A stretch of 22,314 bases of DNA from Propionibacteriaceae bacterium (GCA_009778535.1 WRJP01000007.1:1-22314), one strand, 5' to 3'. Shown: positions 1 to 7,814, counted from the stretch's first letter. The notes: generated by a model from the letters alone, not told the origin. Made by a program: numbers and translations.

Positions 1-81
1 CTACTTCACACTCCGGAAATCATCTCCCAGACCATCGACAAGACAGGTTGGGACAAGATGGGCGAACTAGTCATCGACTAG
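1..81 (+). CDS. C-terminal fragment of an unrecognised protein (5' end outside window)
   Basis: Frame 1 is open from the window edge to a TAG at 79-81 and gives 26 residues ending in KMGELVID. The fragment is too short to assign to a family. It carries no membrane segment or recognisable motif. The next gene on the same strand, livJ, begins more than 500 bases later, so this is probably the end of a separate transcription unit. That it is a real gene end is inferred from the open frame and the change to non-coding sequence after the stop. Confidence 0.5.
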   Translation, partial: LLHTPEIISQTIDKTGWDKMGELVID

Positions 82-193
82 CACCGGGCGTCCGCTGGTT
101 GAGTACACTCTCCTCTTTTTGTCATCCTTTAATGGGTTGTGGTCGGTCTGGGATTGACTGACAGACTGGTGTTGGCCTGGATTGGTGGGAGTG

Positions 194-298
194 TGACTTA
201 TTGTCATCCCGACCGCGCATTCCGTAGTGGAGCAAGAGCGCGTCTCTCGGGTTGTGGATACTGCGACATCGGGTTCCCCTAGCGCAGCATGACTTATT
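194..298. repeat. REP/MITE-like intergenic element flanked by 9-bp direct repeats
   Basis: The 9-mer TGACTTATT occurs at 194-202 and again at 290-298, bracketing about 87 bp. The bracketed segment opens with GTCATCCCG (203-211) and closes on ATGAC (289-293), so its ends are inverted. Inside it, CCCGA (208-212) pairs with TCGGG (247-251), with a GCGC/GCGC pairing nested within. A related terminus, GTCATTCCG, lies at 356-364. Short GTCAT(C/T)CCG elements of this kind are common dispersed intergenic repeats in bacteria. Whether this one is dispersed in this genome cannot be seen from a single window. Confidence 0.5.
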
Positions 299-462
299 AG
301 GGAGATTTTGCGCACAGCCTGATGTTTCTCCGTAGGTTCTAGTGGCCTCTCTCCTGTCATTCCGCACGCCAGTAGAGAATCCATCGCAAGTAGCGGTGAG
401 GCAATAAAGAAGCATTGCCAGCCATGGGGTATTTGTGCTCTCCCCGCCCGCTGCCGCAGCGT

Positions 463-479
463 CAAATAGTAACTATTTG
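463..479. promoter_or_regulatory. Perfect 17-bp palindrome, candidate operator upstream of livJ
   Basis: CAAATAGT (463-470) and ACTATTTG (472-479) form a perfect 8-bp inverted repeat around one base. It lies about 140 bp upstream of the livJ start in otherwise non-coding DNA. The size and symmetry suit a dimeric regulator site. I found no convincing -35/-10 pair to fix it relative to a promoter, so the operator role is inference. Confidence 0.35.
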
Positions 480-546
480 GATACATTATGTCTCGAAGGG
501 CACTCAAAACTGTCTTATATCTTGAGCAATCCTCTACTATTTACTG

Positions 547-587
547 GTTCCAGATGTTCACACACATGTGTTTTTTAAATCTGGAAC
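547..587 (+). promoter_or_regulatory. Inverted repeat in the livJ leader
   Basis: GTTCCAGAT (547-555) is the exact reverse complement of ATCTGGAAC (579-587). The 23-nt interval contains its own 10-bp palindrome, ACACATGTGT (562-571). The structure ends 30 nt before the livJ start. It could be an mRNA hairpin affecting livJ translation or stability, or a DNA operator. There is no long T-run directly after the 3' arm, so it does not look like an intrinsic terminator. Confidence 0.4.
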
Positions 588-617
588 TTTGGAAGAAATA
601 CCTCAGAAAGGTAAACA

Positions 618-1838
618 ATGAAGAGAATTACCCTGGGACTCGCAGCCGCAGCTATCGGCATGTCGATGTTCGTAGGTTGCGCAGGCGACCCTGCCCCATC
701 GAGTTCAGCACCTACCAGTTCTGAATCAACTGGACCGGCTCCATCTAGCCCAGAATCAACCGGACCCGAAACCATCCGTATCGGCATCAACTATGAACTG
801 TCTGGCGGCGTAGCTGCCTATGGACAAGCAAGCGTCATCGGTATTGAAATGGCTGTAGACGAAGTCAACGCCGCTGGTGGAATAAACGGCAAAACTGTCG
901 AACTCGTCAAATATGACAACAAGTCCGAGGAGGCTGAAGCCACAACGCTCGCCACAAAAATGATGACTCAAGACAACATCTTGGCAGCCATCGGGCCAGC
1001 GACCTCCAGTAGATTCATGGCGACTATCCCAGTAGCAAACCAGAACAAGATTCCGGTGATCTCGGGATCAGCAACTGCCGACGCTGTCACGCAGGGCCCG
1101 AACGGGGTTCAGCCCTACGCTTTCCGTATCTGCTTCAACGATTCCTTCCAAGGAACCGCAATGGCGAACTATGCCAGCAGAACTTTGAATGCCAAGTCCG
1201 CTGTGATCTTCAAGGACAGCTCCAGCGACTACGCCAAAGGTCTGGCTGAGAACTTCAATAGCACCTTTGTCGCCAATGGCGGCACCATCGTTGGCGAAGA
1301 AGCATATGTGGCAAAAGACACTGACTTCAACGCGACACTAACCAGAATCCGCGGTATGGAATTCGACGTGATGTACCTTCCTGGATATTACGAAGAAGTC
1401 GGCCTGATCATCAAGGCTGCCCGTGAACTTGGGATTACCGCTCCAATCTTGGGTGCTGATGGTTTCGATGCCCCTGAATTGTTGGATCTGGCTGGAGCAG
1501 CTGCGCTGAATGACATCTACTTCACAAACCACTACTCCTCACTTGACCAAGACCCGAAAGTACTTGCGTTTATTGCGGCGTACAAGGCCAAGCATGGTCA
1601 AGACCCGAATGCCTTCCATGCTCTTGGTTATGACACTGCCATGTTCGTCATGGATGCCATCGGTCGTGCGTCTTCTCTCACAGGGGAAGCGGTTCAAGCT
1701 GCGTTGGCGGCCACCAAGGATTTCCCTGCGGTCACTGGAACGCTCAGTGTTGACGAAAATCACAACCCGGTGAAAGCCATCGTTGTGGTTGGTCTGAAAG
1801 ACGGAGTGGAATCCACGAGCGAAAAGATCAATCCATAA
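618..1838 (+). CDS. livJ: Branched-chain amino acid ABC transporter substrate-binding lipoprotein
   Basis: This 406-residue protein is the extracytoplasmic receptor of a Liv-type (HAAT family) importer. It begins with a basic, hydrophobic signal sequence ending in a lipobox, FVGC, with the lipidated cysteine at residue 21. A Ser/Pro/Thr linker follows (about 24-50) containing two copies of ESTGP. The periplasmic-binding-protein type I fold starts near IRIGINYELSGG, and VDEVNAAGGINGK is a typical LivJ/Peripla_BP_6 motif. The ATG at 618 is preceded by AAAGG at 606-610. It is the first gene of the livJHMGF cluster and is separated from livH by a strong hairpin, consistent with more receptor than permease being made. 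The exact ligand (Leu/Ile/Val, another amino acid, or an amide) cannot be read from sequence. Confidence 0.93.
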   Translation: MKRITLGLAAAAIGMSMFVGCAGDPAPSSSAPTSSESTGPAPSSPESTGPETIRIGINYELSGGVAAYGQASVIGIEMAVDEVNAAGGINGKTVELVKYDNKSEEAEATTLATKMMTQDNILAAIGPATSSRFMATIPVANQNKIPVISGSATADAVTQGPNGVQPYAFRICFNDSFQGTAMANYASRTLNAKSAVIFKDSSSDYAKGLAENFNSTFVANGGTIVGEEAYVAKDTDFNATLTRIRGMEFDVMYLPGYYEEVGLIIKAARELGITAPILGADGFDAPELLDLAGAAALNDIYFTNHYSSLDQDPKVLAFIAAYKAKHGQDPNAFHALGYDTAMFVMDAIGRASSLTGEAVQAALAATKDFPAVTGTLSVDENHNPVKAIVVVGLKDGVESTSEKINP

Positions 1839-1865
1839 CCTATTATTAACTAGGTTTTGATATAG

Positions 1866-1918
1866 ACCCACACCCTTGCGAGTTAGCCTTCGCTAAACTC
1901 ACAAGGGTGTGGGTTTCT
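1866..1918 (+). terminator. Hairpin between livJ and livH (terminator or attenuating/stabilising stem)
   Basis: ACCCACACCCTTG (1866-1878) pairs perfectly over 13 bp with CAAGGGTGTGGGT (1902-1914). An inner stem GAGTT/AACTC (1880-1884 with 1896-1900) extends the structure. Only a short T stretch follows, so termination may be partial. It starts 27 nt after the livJ stop and livH begins 20-25 nt after it. That fits read-through at reduced level, or protection of the livJ mRNA 3' end. Confidence 0.75.
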
Positions 1919-1938
1919 AGTTCGCGGTAGGCGGTGAA

Positions 1939-2823
1939 GTGGAAGACGTTCTGCAGCAGCTAATCAACGGACTCTCGTTGGGCAGCATCTATGCGTTGAT
2001 AGCGCTGGGCTACACGATGGTTTACGGCATTCTACAGTTGATCAACTTTGCCCACGGTGACATCTACATGATCGGTGCCTTCGTCGGATATTTCTGTATG
2101 TCGAGCTTGCAACTTGGGTTCTTTGAATCGTTACTGATTGCAATGGTGGCATGTAGCATTCTGGGTGCTCTAATCGAACGAATCGCCTACAAACCGCTGC
2201 GAAATTCCACCCGTATCGCCTTATTGATCACCGCAATCGGGGTCTCGCTGGTCTTGGAGTACACGATGGTGTACTTCGTGGGAGCTGGAGTGAGGTCATA
2301 CCCACCGCTGCCAGAGTTCATGATTGGGTCTTTTAACTTCGGCGGTGTGATCATTAAGAATCTACAGATTCTGATAGTCGGGATTTCGGTCACCTTAATG
2401 ATCGCGCTACAGCTGATCGTCAAGAAAACTAAGGTGGGCAAAGCAATGCGCGCCGTCTCCCAAGACGCTGAAACTGCCCGGTTAATGGGAATCAACGTAG
2501 ACAACATCATCTCGGTCACCTTCATGCTCGGCTCGGCGCTGGCTGGAGCGGCAGGGGTTCTAGTAGGGGTTTACTACAACTCAATCAATCCGCTGATGGG
2601 ACTCATGCCCGGTTTAAAGGCCTTCGTAGCAGCAGTCTTTGGCGGCATCGGGTTGATCCCCGGTGCTTTACTGGGCGCCTATGTAGTGGGCTCATTGGAA
2701 ACGTTTGTTGCCGCCACCGGGAATTCAATGTTCAGAGATGCGGTGGTGTTTGCGGTGCTGATAGCGATATTGATCGTGAAACCAACCGGCCTGCTAGGTA
2801 AGAATGTGAAGGAGAAGGTCTAA
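1939..2823 (+). CDS. livH: Branched-chain amino acid ABC transporter permease LivH
   Basis: This 294-residue polytopic membrane protein is the first of two permease subunits of the importer. The N-terminal segment contains QLINGLSLGSIYALIALGYT and GILQLINFAHGD, hallmark sequences of LivH. Hydrophobic segments occur throughout. The EAA-like cytoplasmic loop appears around KAMRAVSQDAETARLMGI, where the ATPases dock. The GTG at 1939 is chosen because it begins the conserved N terminus. A weak AGGCGG lies about 5 nt upstream. The stop codon overlaps the livM start (TAATG), so the two are translationally coupled. It probably pairs with LivM as a heterodimer served by LivG and LivF. Confidence 0.92.
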   Translation: MEDVLQQLINGLSLGSIYALIALGYTMVYGILQLINFAHGDIYMIGAFVGYFCMSSLQLGFFESLLIAMVACSILGALIERIAYKPLRNSTRIALLITAIGVSLVLEYTMVYFVGAGVRSYPPLPEFMIGSFNFGGVIIKNLQILIVGISVTLMIALQLIVKKTKVGKAMRAVSQDAETARLMGINVDNIISVTFMLGSALAGAAGVLVGVYYNSINPLMGLMPGLKAFVAAVFGGIGLIPGALLGAYVVGSLETFVAATGNSMFRDAVVFAVLIAILIVKPTGLLGKNVKEKV

Positions 2824-3794
2824 TGAAGCAGTTTCGCCTTCCATTTCTTGCCAAAGGCGGCATATTGGTATTGGGCTACGTCGTGGTACTGCTGCTGATT
2901 TGGAGTGGGGTCATTAACGACTACATTCAAGCCACAATGGTGACAATCTGCATCAACATTATCTTGGCATCAAGTCTGAATCTGATAACTGGTTTCACCG
3001 GCCAATTCTCGCTGGGACATGCCGGTTTCATGTCAATCGGTGCCTACACAACAGCTCTTGTTACCATGAACTTTCCTACAGTCTGGGGGTTCGTGGGCGG
3101 TTTGCTGCTGGGGGCAGTGATTGCCGCTATCATCGGTCTACTCATTGGCCTGCCCACGCTGCGATTGAGTGGCGACTACCTGGCTATCGCCACCTTGGGC
3201 ATGGCAGAGATCATCAGGGTGTTGATGCTGAACTTTGAGTTCACCAACGGCGCTGCGGGGCTGATTGGAATCCCGCGGATGGTTGACTGGAACTGGTTGT
3301 TCGTCTTCACCGCAGGTAGCGTAATCCTCATCGCCAATCTGCTGCGGTCAGCACCGGGCAGAAATATGATAGCCGTGCGCGAAGACGAAATCGCCGCTAC
3401 CTCTATCGGAGTTAATGCCCTACAAGCCAAGACCTTAGCATTCGTGGTGGGAGCGTTTTTCGGGGCGCTGGCTGGCGGCATGTACTCGACCTATTTCTAC
3501 GTCATCAAACCTGACATTTTTGGTTTCCTGAAGTCGGTAGACATCTTGATCATCGTGGTGCTCGGCGGGCTGGGGAGCCTGTCAGGCTCGGTCATCGCAG
3601 CAATATTATTGGCGCTGATTTCTACCATCTTGCAAGATTTCTCTGATCTGCGAATGGTGATTTACGGCCTGATATTGGTAGTGATCATGGTGTTCCGGCC
3701 GCAAGGGCTGCTGGGAGATAGGGAAATCACTCTCAGTGCGCTAGGACGAATAATTCCGCGCCTGCCGCGCAAGCGTAATGAGGTGCAGCCATGA
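2823..3794 (+). CDS. livM: Branched-chain amino acid ABC transporter permease LivM
   Basis: The second permease subunit has 323 residues. Conserved LivM features are NLITGFTGQFSLGHAGFMSIG near the N-terminal third, the loop NMIAVREDEIAATSIGVN facing the ATPases, and VVLGGLGSLSGSVIAA near the C terminus. Many hydrophobic helices are evident. The start ATG overlaps the livH stop by one base, and its own stop overlaps the livG start in an ATGA arrangement, so the genes form one translation-coupled operon. The C-terminal tail after RPQGLLGD is short and basic, as usual for a cytoplasmic end. Length is typical of the family. Confidence 0.92.
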   Translation: MKQFRLPFLAKGGILVLGYVVVLLLIWSGVINDYIQATMVTICINIILASSLNLITGFTGQFSLGHAGFMSIGAYTTALVTMNFPTVWGFVGGLLLGAVIAAIIGLLIGLPTLRLSGDYLAIATLGMAEIIRVLMLNFEFTNGAAGLIGIPRMVDWNWLFVFTAGSVILIANLLRSAPGRNMIAVREDEIAATSIGVNALQAKTLAFVVGAFFGALAGGMYSTYFYVIKPDIFGFLKSVDILIIVVLGGLGSLSGSVIAAILLALISTILQDFSDLRMVIYGLILVVIMVFRPQGLLGDREITLSALGRIIPRLPRKRNEVQP

Positions 3795-4579
3795 CCACCA
3801 TCCTCACGACCGCAGAGCTGACCTTGAACTTCGGCGGCCTAACCGCCGTTTCTGACCTGAACCTGAAGCTGGACGAAGGAGAACTGGTCGGGCTGATAGG
3901 CCCCAATGGTGCCGGTAAAACTACCGTTTTCAACCTGCTGACCGGTGTGTACGCCCCATCGGCGGGCAATATCGAGTTCACCCGAGACGGGAAACCGTTG
4001 AAACTGAACGGCATGAAATCACATGCCATCTGCCGCGCAGGAATCGGGCGTACCTTCCAAAATATCCGACTGTTCAAACGGCTTTCGGTGTTGGAAAACG
4101 TGATCATCGCATTGCAGCAGAATGTGCGGTATGGGCTACCTGCGGCATTTTTCCACACCCCGAAACACAAACGCATAGAGCAAGAGATACGCAACCAAAG
4201 CCTGGAATTCCTGCAAATCATGGGGTTAGACGAAAAAGCAGAAGAGTTTGCGGAAAACCTTTCATACGGTGAACAGCGCAGGCTCGAAATAGCCCGAGCT
4301 ATGGCCACCCGACCTGTGCTGTTACTGCTGGACGAACCCGCTGCTGGAATGAACCCTGCCGAAACCACACAGCTCACCGAACTCATCAGATGGCTGCGCA
4401 CCGAGTTCGCGTTGACCATTTTGCTGATTGAGCACGACATGTCGCTAGTTATGAACGTCTGTGAACGTATCTACGTGCTTGACCACGGCCAGGTGATTGC
4501 CGAAGGCGCACCCGCGCAAGTACAAAACGACCCCAAGGTCATCGAAGCCTACCTCGGGCAGGAGGCTAGCGATGTTTGA
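3791..4579 (+). CDS. livG: Branched-chain amino acid ABC transporter ATPase LivG
   Basis: This 262-residue ATP-binding subunit carries a full set of ABC motifs: Walker A GPNGAGKTT (37-45), Q-loop glutamine 90, signature LSYGEQ (157-162), Walker B LLLLDEP (177-183) and switch histidine 215 in IEHDM. The LSYGEQRRLEIARAMA wording and the C-terminal AYLGQEA are typical of LivG rather than LivF. It couples ATP hydrolysis to transport through LivH/LivM, probably as a heterodimer with LivF. The gene starts within the livM stop (ATGA), and its end overlaps the livF start by 8 nt. No key catalytic residue is missing. Confidence 0.93.
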   Translation: MTTILTTAELTLNFGGLTAVSDLNLKLDEGELVGLIGPNGAGKTTVFNLLTGVYAPSAGNIEFTRDGKPLKLNGMKSHAICRAGIGRTFQNIRLFKRLSVLENVIIALQQNVRYGLPAAFFHTPKHKRIEQEIRNQSLEFLQIMGLDEKAEEFAENLSYGEQRRLEIARAMATRPVLLLLDEPAAGMNPAETTQLTELIRWLRTEFALTILLIEHDMSLVMNVCERIYVLDHGQVIAEGAPAQVQNDPKVIEAYLGQEASDV

Positions 4580-5276
4580 GATTCGGGAGCTGAATGTACA
4601 CTTCGGCGGGATTCACGCACTGAAAGGCGTCTCGCTCGAAGTGAACGACGGTGAGATCGTCACCTTGATTGGCGCAAACGGAGCCGGAAAGTCCACCACA
4701 CTACGCACCGCATCTGGGTTGAAGAAACCCACCTCAGGGCAGGTGCTAATCGATGGGAAAGACATCACTAATATCTCTGCCCAGCGCAGGGTGCAGTTGG
4801 GTATGAGCCAAGTTCCCGAAGGCCGCCGCGTGTTCTCGCAAATGACCGTCTTGGAAAACTTGGAATTGGGCGGGTATCTGCGTAAAGACAAGAGCGCCAG
4901 CACATCTGATCTGGACGAGATTTATCAACGCTTTCCGGTCTTAGCGCACCGCCGCAAACAACTGGCTGGCACCCTCTCTGGTGGCGAGCAGCAGATGTTG
5001 GCTATGGGACGAGCGATGATGGCCAAGCCGCGGATTTTACTGCTTGATGAGCCATCAATGGGTCTAGCACCATTACTTGTACAAGAAATCTTCGATATTA
5101 TTCAAAAGATAAACCAGGCAGGAACCACCATCCTGCTAGTGGAACAGAACGCAAATAAGGCATTGCAGGTGGCTGACCGGGCGTACGTGATGGAGACCGG
5201 ACGCATCGTACTAACCGGTTCTGCTGCCGAGTTGTCCAATACCGAAGATATCAAGCGGGTCTACCTAGGAGGTTAA
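4572..5276 (+). CDS. livF: Branched-chain amino acid ABC transporter ATPase LivF
   Basis: The ATG at 4572 gives 234 residues starting MFEIRELNVHFGG, the expected LivF length and N terminus, with AGGAGG at 4560-4565 as ribosome site. A longer frame reaches 4497 but would only translate livG sequence in another frame. Motifs are Walker A GANGAGKST (34-42), signature LSGGEQ (135-140) and Walker B LLLLDEP (155-161 region). The switch position reads LVEQN (189-193), with Gln in place of the usual His, which is normal for LivF. The C-terminal YLGG is also characteristic. It lies 4 nt before the CBS/ACT gene, extending the operon. Confidence 0.93.
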   Translation: MFEIRELNVHFGGIHALKGVSLEVNDGEIVTLIGANGAGKSTTLRTASGLKKPTSGQVLIDGKDITNISAQRRVQLGMSQVPEGRRVFSQMTVLENLELGGYLRKDKSASTSDLDEIYQRFPVLAHRRKQLAGTLSGGEQQMLAMGRAMMAKPRILLLDEPSMGLAPLLVQEIFDIIQKINQAGTTILLVEQNANKALQVADRAYVMETGRIVLTGSAAELSNTEDIKRVYLGG

Positions 5277-5280
5277 GGCC

Positions 5281-5919
5281 ATGTTGGTTAAGAATCGGAT
5301 GACTGCAAATCCGTTCACAGTGGCACCTACCGATAGCGTGCCGCAGGCTTTGGCGGTCATGACGAAACATTCTGTGCGGCATTTGCCGGTGGTTTCTCAA
5401 GGAGCAGTAGTTGGTGTGCTTTCCCGGAACGACATCGCTGCCGCTTCACCTTCGCAAGCCACGTCGCTTAGTCATTCTGAGTTGACTTATCTGCTCGACA
5501 AGCTGAAGGTCTCCAAAGTGATGACGCGCGATCCGGTCACGATTTCCCCTGACGGGTTGCTCGAAGAAGCGGCCACCGCCATGCGTGACAACAAGATCGA
5601 GCTGCTGCCGGTGGTCGACGATGGCAAGTTGGTTGGAGTTATCACCGAAAGCACCATTTTGGATGCCTTCATTGAACTCCTCGGTTTTCGGGATCACGGC
5701 ACCCGACTGACTGTGGAAGCTGCCGACGCCCCTGGCGTGCTTGCCCAATTGGGACAACTCGCCGCAAGGCACGCTATCAACATTTCGCATGTCGCGGTTT
5801 ATCGCGGCCAGCAAAACAGCGACGTCGTAGTCGGGTTGAATACCACCAATACCGGGGCTCTTGAGGCCGACCTCGAAGCCGAGGGTTTCGTCGTCAAGGC
5901 GAAGCTCGTCAACCTCTGA
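5281..5919 (+). CDS. CBS-CBS-ACT domain protein (AcuB-like) at the end of the liv operon
   Basis: This 212-residue soluble protein has two CBS motifs (about 5-56 and 79-130) and a C-terminal ACT-like domain (about 141-212). The CBS repeats show the usual signatures: RMTANPFTV and HLPVV in the first, VMTRDPVTI and ELLPVVDDGKLVGVIT in the second. The ACT portion opens LTVEAADAPGVLAQLGQLAA. CBS pairs generally bind adenine nucleotides and ACT domains often bind amino acids. It starts only 4 nt after livF with AGGAGG overlapping the livF end, so it is almost certainly co-transcribed with the importer. A role sensing imported amino acids or energy state, or gating the ATPases, is inference. The architecture resembles AcuB, but no acetoin genes are present here. 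Confidence 0.85.
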   Translation: MLVKNRMTANPFTVAPTDSVPQALAVMTKHSVRHLPVVSQGAVVGVLSRNDIAAASPSQATSLSHSELTYLLDKLKVSKVMTRDPVTISPDGLLEEAATAMRDNKIELLPVVDDGKLVGVITESTILDAFIELLGFRDHGTRLTVEAADAPGVLAQLGQLAARHAINISHVAVYRGQQNSDVVVGLNTTNTGALEADLEAEGFVVKAKLVNL

Positions 5920-6005
5920 TCGCATCCGAGCAGGTGTAACGCCGCCAATCTGGCTGGTAGCCTCAATCAGAATGCTTGCGCATTAACTCCGCGCAATCAG
6001 CTAGC

Positions 6006-7709
6006 TCAAATCCAGAAGGCTAGCCACATGCGCGCCATCCACTCCGAACGCAGGATGGTCTTGCCGGTGAGTACGGGATATATCCAGGCGAAATTTGCCA
6101 CGATCAGGCCGACCAGTACTCCAACGATGATGCCGCGTCTGCGTCGCCACCTCCCCGAAGTCGGCCCGAGAGCAAGCCCTAGCACCATCGCCAACAACGT
6201 GACCGTAAACGGCAATATCGTGATCGAGTAGAAGAAAAACACCGGTCTGTCGGCGTTGAAGAACCAAGGAATGTAGGTGCTCATTGCCGCCAGAATCGGC
6301 AGCCCAAAACGCCAATCCCGTCCGCCAATCCACCACACCAGCCCGACCACCAGAGCCAACGCTGCCAGCCACCACAGGAACGGAGTGCCCATACCATTGA
6401 GCACTTGGACACATGTTTCACCCTCCGGAGCGACACAACCATTCACACCAGGCGCAACATCAGACACCCAATCAATTCCGGTTGGCCGTACCATGAGCAA
6501 CCAGCCTGAAGGATGCGCATTATAAGGATGGCTCTGCTCCCGCATGTAATCGCCGGTATGGAAGTTGAAAACCTCGATGTGATAGTGCAGCAGTGCTGCC
6601 CAATCCACACCCAACGCCTTAACGGTCGGGTCGTCTGGATGCTGCGCGCCCCAATCCCTGTAGTATCCACCAGCAGTGCTTAGCCACCCCGACCAACTGG
6701 CCAAATATACGCCCGCCGCAACGACCACCAGATAGCAAAACGCGGGCAGTCCGTCGGTCAACAGCGCATATCCGCTGCGCCAACCAGCACCGGCCAGCTT
6801 TCTGGCCTTAACATCCCAAACAACGCTCAATATCCCCATCACAGCCAGCACGTAGAGCGAATTCCATTTCGTGCCGATAGCAAGACCGAAAAGCAACCCC
6901 GCCGCCAGCCGCCAAGGTCGCCAGATCAGAATTGCCCCGTATGCTTCCCCAAAGTCCGGCAAGTTGAGTTGCTCCAGTTTGGCTGCGAGTTTCAGCCGAT
7001 AATAGTCACGATCTGCCAGTACGCAACTAACACCGGCCACTAGAAATACGGACTGAAAAATGTCGAGCAGCGCCATTCGTGACATCAAAAAAGCCAGACC
7101 GTCAAACGTGAGCAACAGTCCGGCGATAGCACCGACCAGCGTCGAACGTGACAGCCGCCGCGCAAAACGAATCACCAAGAAAACAAGCAACGTCCCGAAA
7201 ACCATCGGCATGAAACGCCAGCCGAATGCGTTCATCCCAAATAGCTGTTCGCCAAATCCGATTAGCCACTTCCCCACCGGAGGATGAACAATGTAAGAGG
7301 GGTCTGTCAGGAAAATGTCAGAGATTCCCGCCGCAATCGAATCGTTAGCGTCTTCTGGCCATTTCGTTTCATACCCAAACTTCCAAAGCGTAAAACCATC
7401 CTTGGCATAGTAAGTCTCATCGAAAACCAATTTGTTCGGAACGCCCAGATTCACAAACCGGATGACGAAAGCCAACGCCGTTATTGCCACAGTGACGACC
7501 CAACCAGCCAACTTGTCATGAAGTTGGCCATGGCGCAGCCGCTCGACGGTAGAAAGCTGAACTGTCTTTGCTTCACACGCAGGTAGCACGCCAGCGCAAA
7601 GTTGCTCTTCAAGTTCATCCGGGACAGTTGCAACTGCAACCGGCGCTATTTCTGCATCAGGCTCCAAAACCTCCGCAACCGGTTGCGCATCGAAGTCTGA
7701 ACTGCTCAC
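6006..7709 (-). CDS. pmt: Polyprenol-phosphate-mannose-dependent protein O-mannosyltransferase
   Basis: This GT39-family integral membrane enzyme transfers mannose from polyprenyl-phosphate-mannose to Ser/Thr of exported proteins during Sec translocation. The first extracytoplasmic loop has the catalytic acidic pair in VFDETYYAKDGFTLW (D97-E98 in this start choice). HPPVGKWLIG follows, and many membrane segments run to the C-terminal four-helix region. The frame reaches TTG 7778 (590 residues), but that start has no ribosome site. GTG 7709 (567 residues) has TACGAT exactly 6 nt upstream, the layout of a leaderless transcript, and is preferred. The N terminus before the first helix is acidic and variable, as in relatives. 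It is divergent from rsmI, as in mycobacteria, and convergent with the CBS/ACT gene. The Thr-Pro-rich protein at 21016 is a plausible substrate. Confidence 0.9.
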   Translation of the reverse strand: MSSSDFDAQPVAEVLEPDAEIAPVAVATVPDELEEQLCAGVLPACEAKTVQLSTVERLRHGQLHDKLAGWVVTVAITALAFVIRFVNLGVPNKLVFDETYYAKDGFTLWKFGYETKWPEDANDSIAAGISDIFLTDPSYIVHPPVGKWLIGFGEQLFGMNAFGWRFMPMVFGTLLVFLVIRFARRLSRSTLVGAIAGLLLTFDGLAFLMSRMALLDIFQSVFLVAGVSCVLADRDYYRLKLAAKLEQLNLPDFGEAYGAILIWRPWRLAAGLLFGLAIGTKWNSLYVLAVMGILSVVWDVKARKLAGAGWRSGYALLTDGLPAFCYLVVVAAGVYLASWSGWLSTAGGYYRDWGAQHPDDPTVKALGVDWAALLHYHIEVFNFHTGDYMREQSHPYNAHPSGWLLMVRPTGIDWVSDVAPGVNGCVAPEGETCVQVLNGMGTPFLWWLAALALVVGLVWWIGGRDWRFGLPILAAMSTYIPWFFNADRPVFFFYSITILPFTVTLLAMVLGLALGPTSGRWRRRRGIIVGVLVGLIVANFAWIYPVLTGKTILRSEWMARMWLAFWI

Positions 7710-7715
7710 CAGGTA

Positions 7716-7721
7716 ATCGTA
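7716..7721 (-). promoter_or_regulatory. -10 box for leaderless pmt transcript
   Basis: Read on the minus strand, TACGAT (7721-7716) is followed by TACCTG and then GTG at 7709. The 6-nt spacing puts the transcription start at or next to the start codon. No clear -35 was seen, as is common in actinobacterial promoters. Confidence 0.45.
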
Positions 7722-7742
7722 TTCGATGAAACCTAACCTTGC

Positions 7743-7760
7743 TGCCCCTGACAGGGGGCA
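7743..7760. promoter_or_regulatory. Inverted repeat between divergent pmt and rsmI promoters
   Basis: TGCCCC (7743-7748) and GGGGCA (7755-7760) form an inverted repeat with six bases between. An alternative register, CCCCTG-A-CAGGGG (7745-7757), is also perfect. It lies about 35-50 bp upstream of the proposed pmt transcription start, between the two divergent -10 boxes. It could be an operator, but its function is unknown. Confidence 0.3.
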
Positions 7761-7814
7761 CTTGGCAGAAAAGGTCAAGCACCGGAAAGTAAGTCAACCA
7801 ACAGCTGGGGTCGA

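Noticed and set aside
67..507. 146-codon minus-strand open frame upstream of livJ
   Set aside because: It runs through the REP-like repeat, the 463-479 palindrome and the tail of the first gene. Its translation has low-complexity, repeat-derived pieces (two similar ...C..GMT stretches) and no recognisable domain or ribosome site. It is best explained as a frame across intergenic repeats.
4497..4571. Longer livF starting at 4497
   Set aside because: The extra 25 residues only translate the end of livG in another frame, and they precede the conserved LivF N terminus. ATG 4572 has AGGAGG upstream.
5976..5996. TTGCGC/GCGCAA inverted repeat as terminator between the CBS/ACT gene and pmt
   Set aside because: It is only 6 bp with no T-tract on either strand. 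The nearby GCTAGC repeat (6000-6024) is also short and overlaps the pmt end. Too weak to call.
7707..7778. Longer pmt starting at TTG 7778
   Set aside because: There is no ribosome site, the extension is poorly Pmt-like, and GTG 7709 has a perfectly spaced -10 box. It is not excluded: a start at TTG would add 23 residues.
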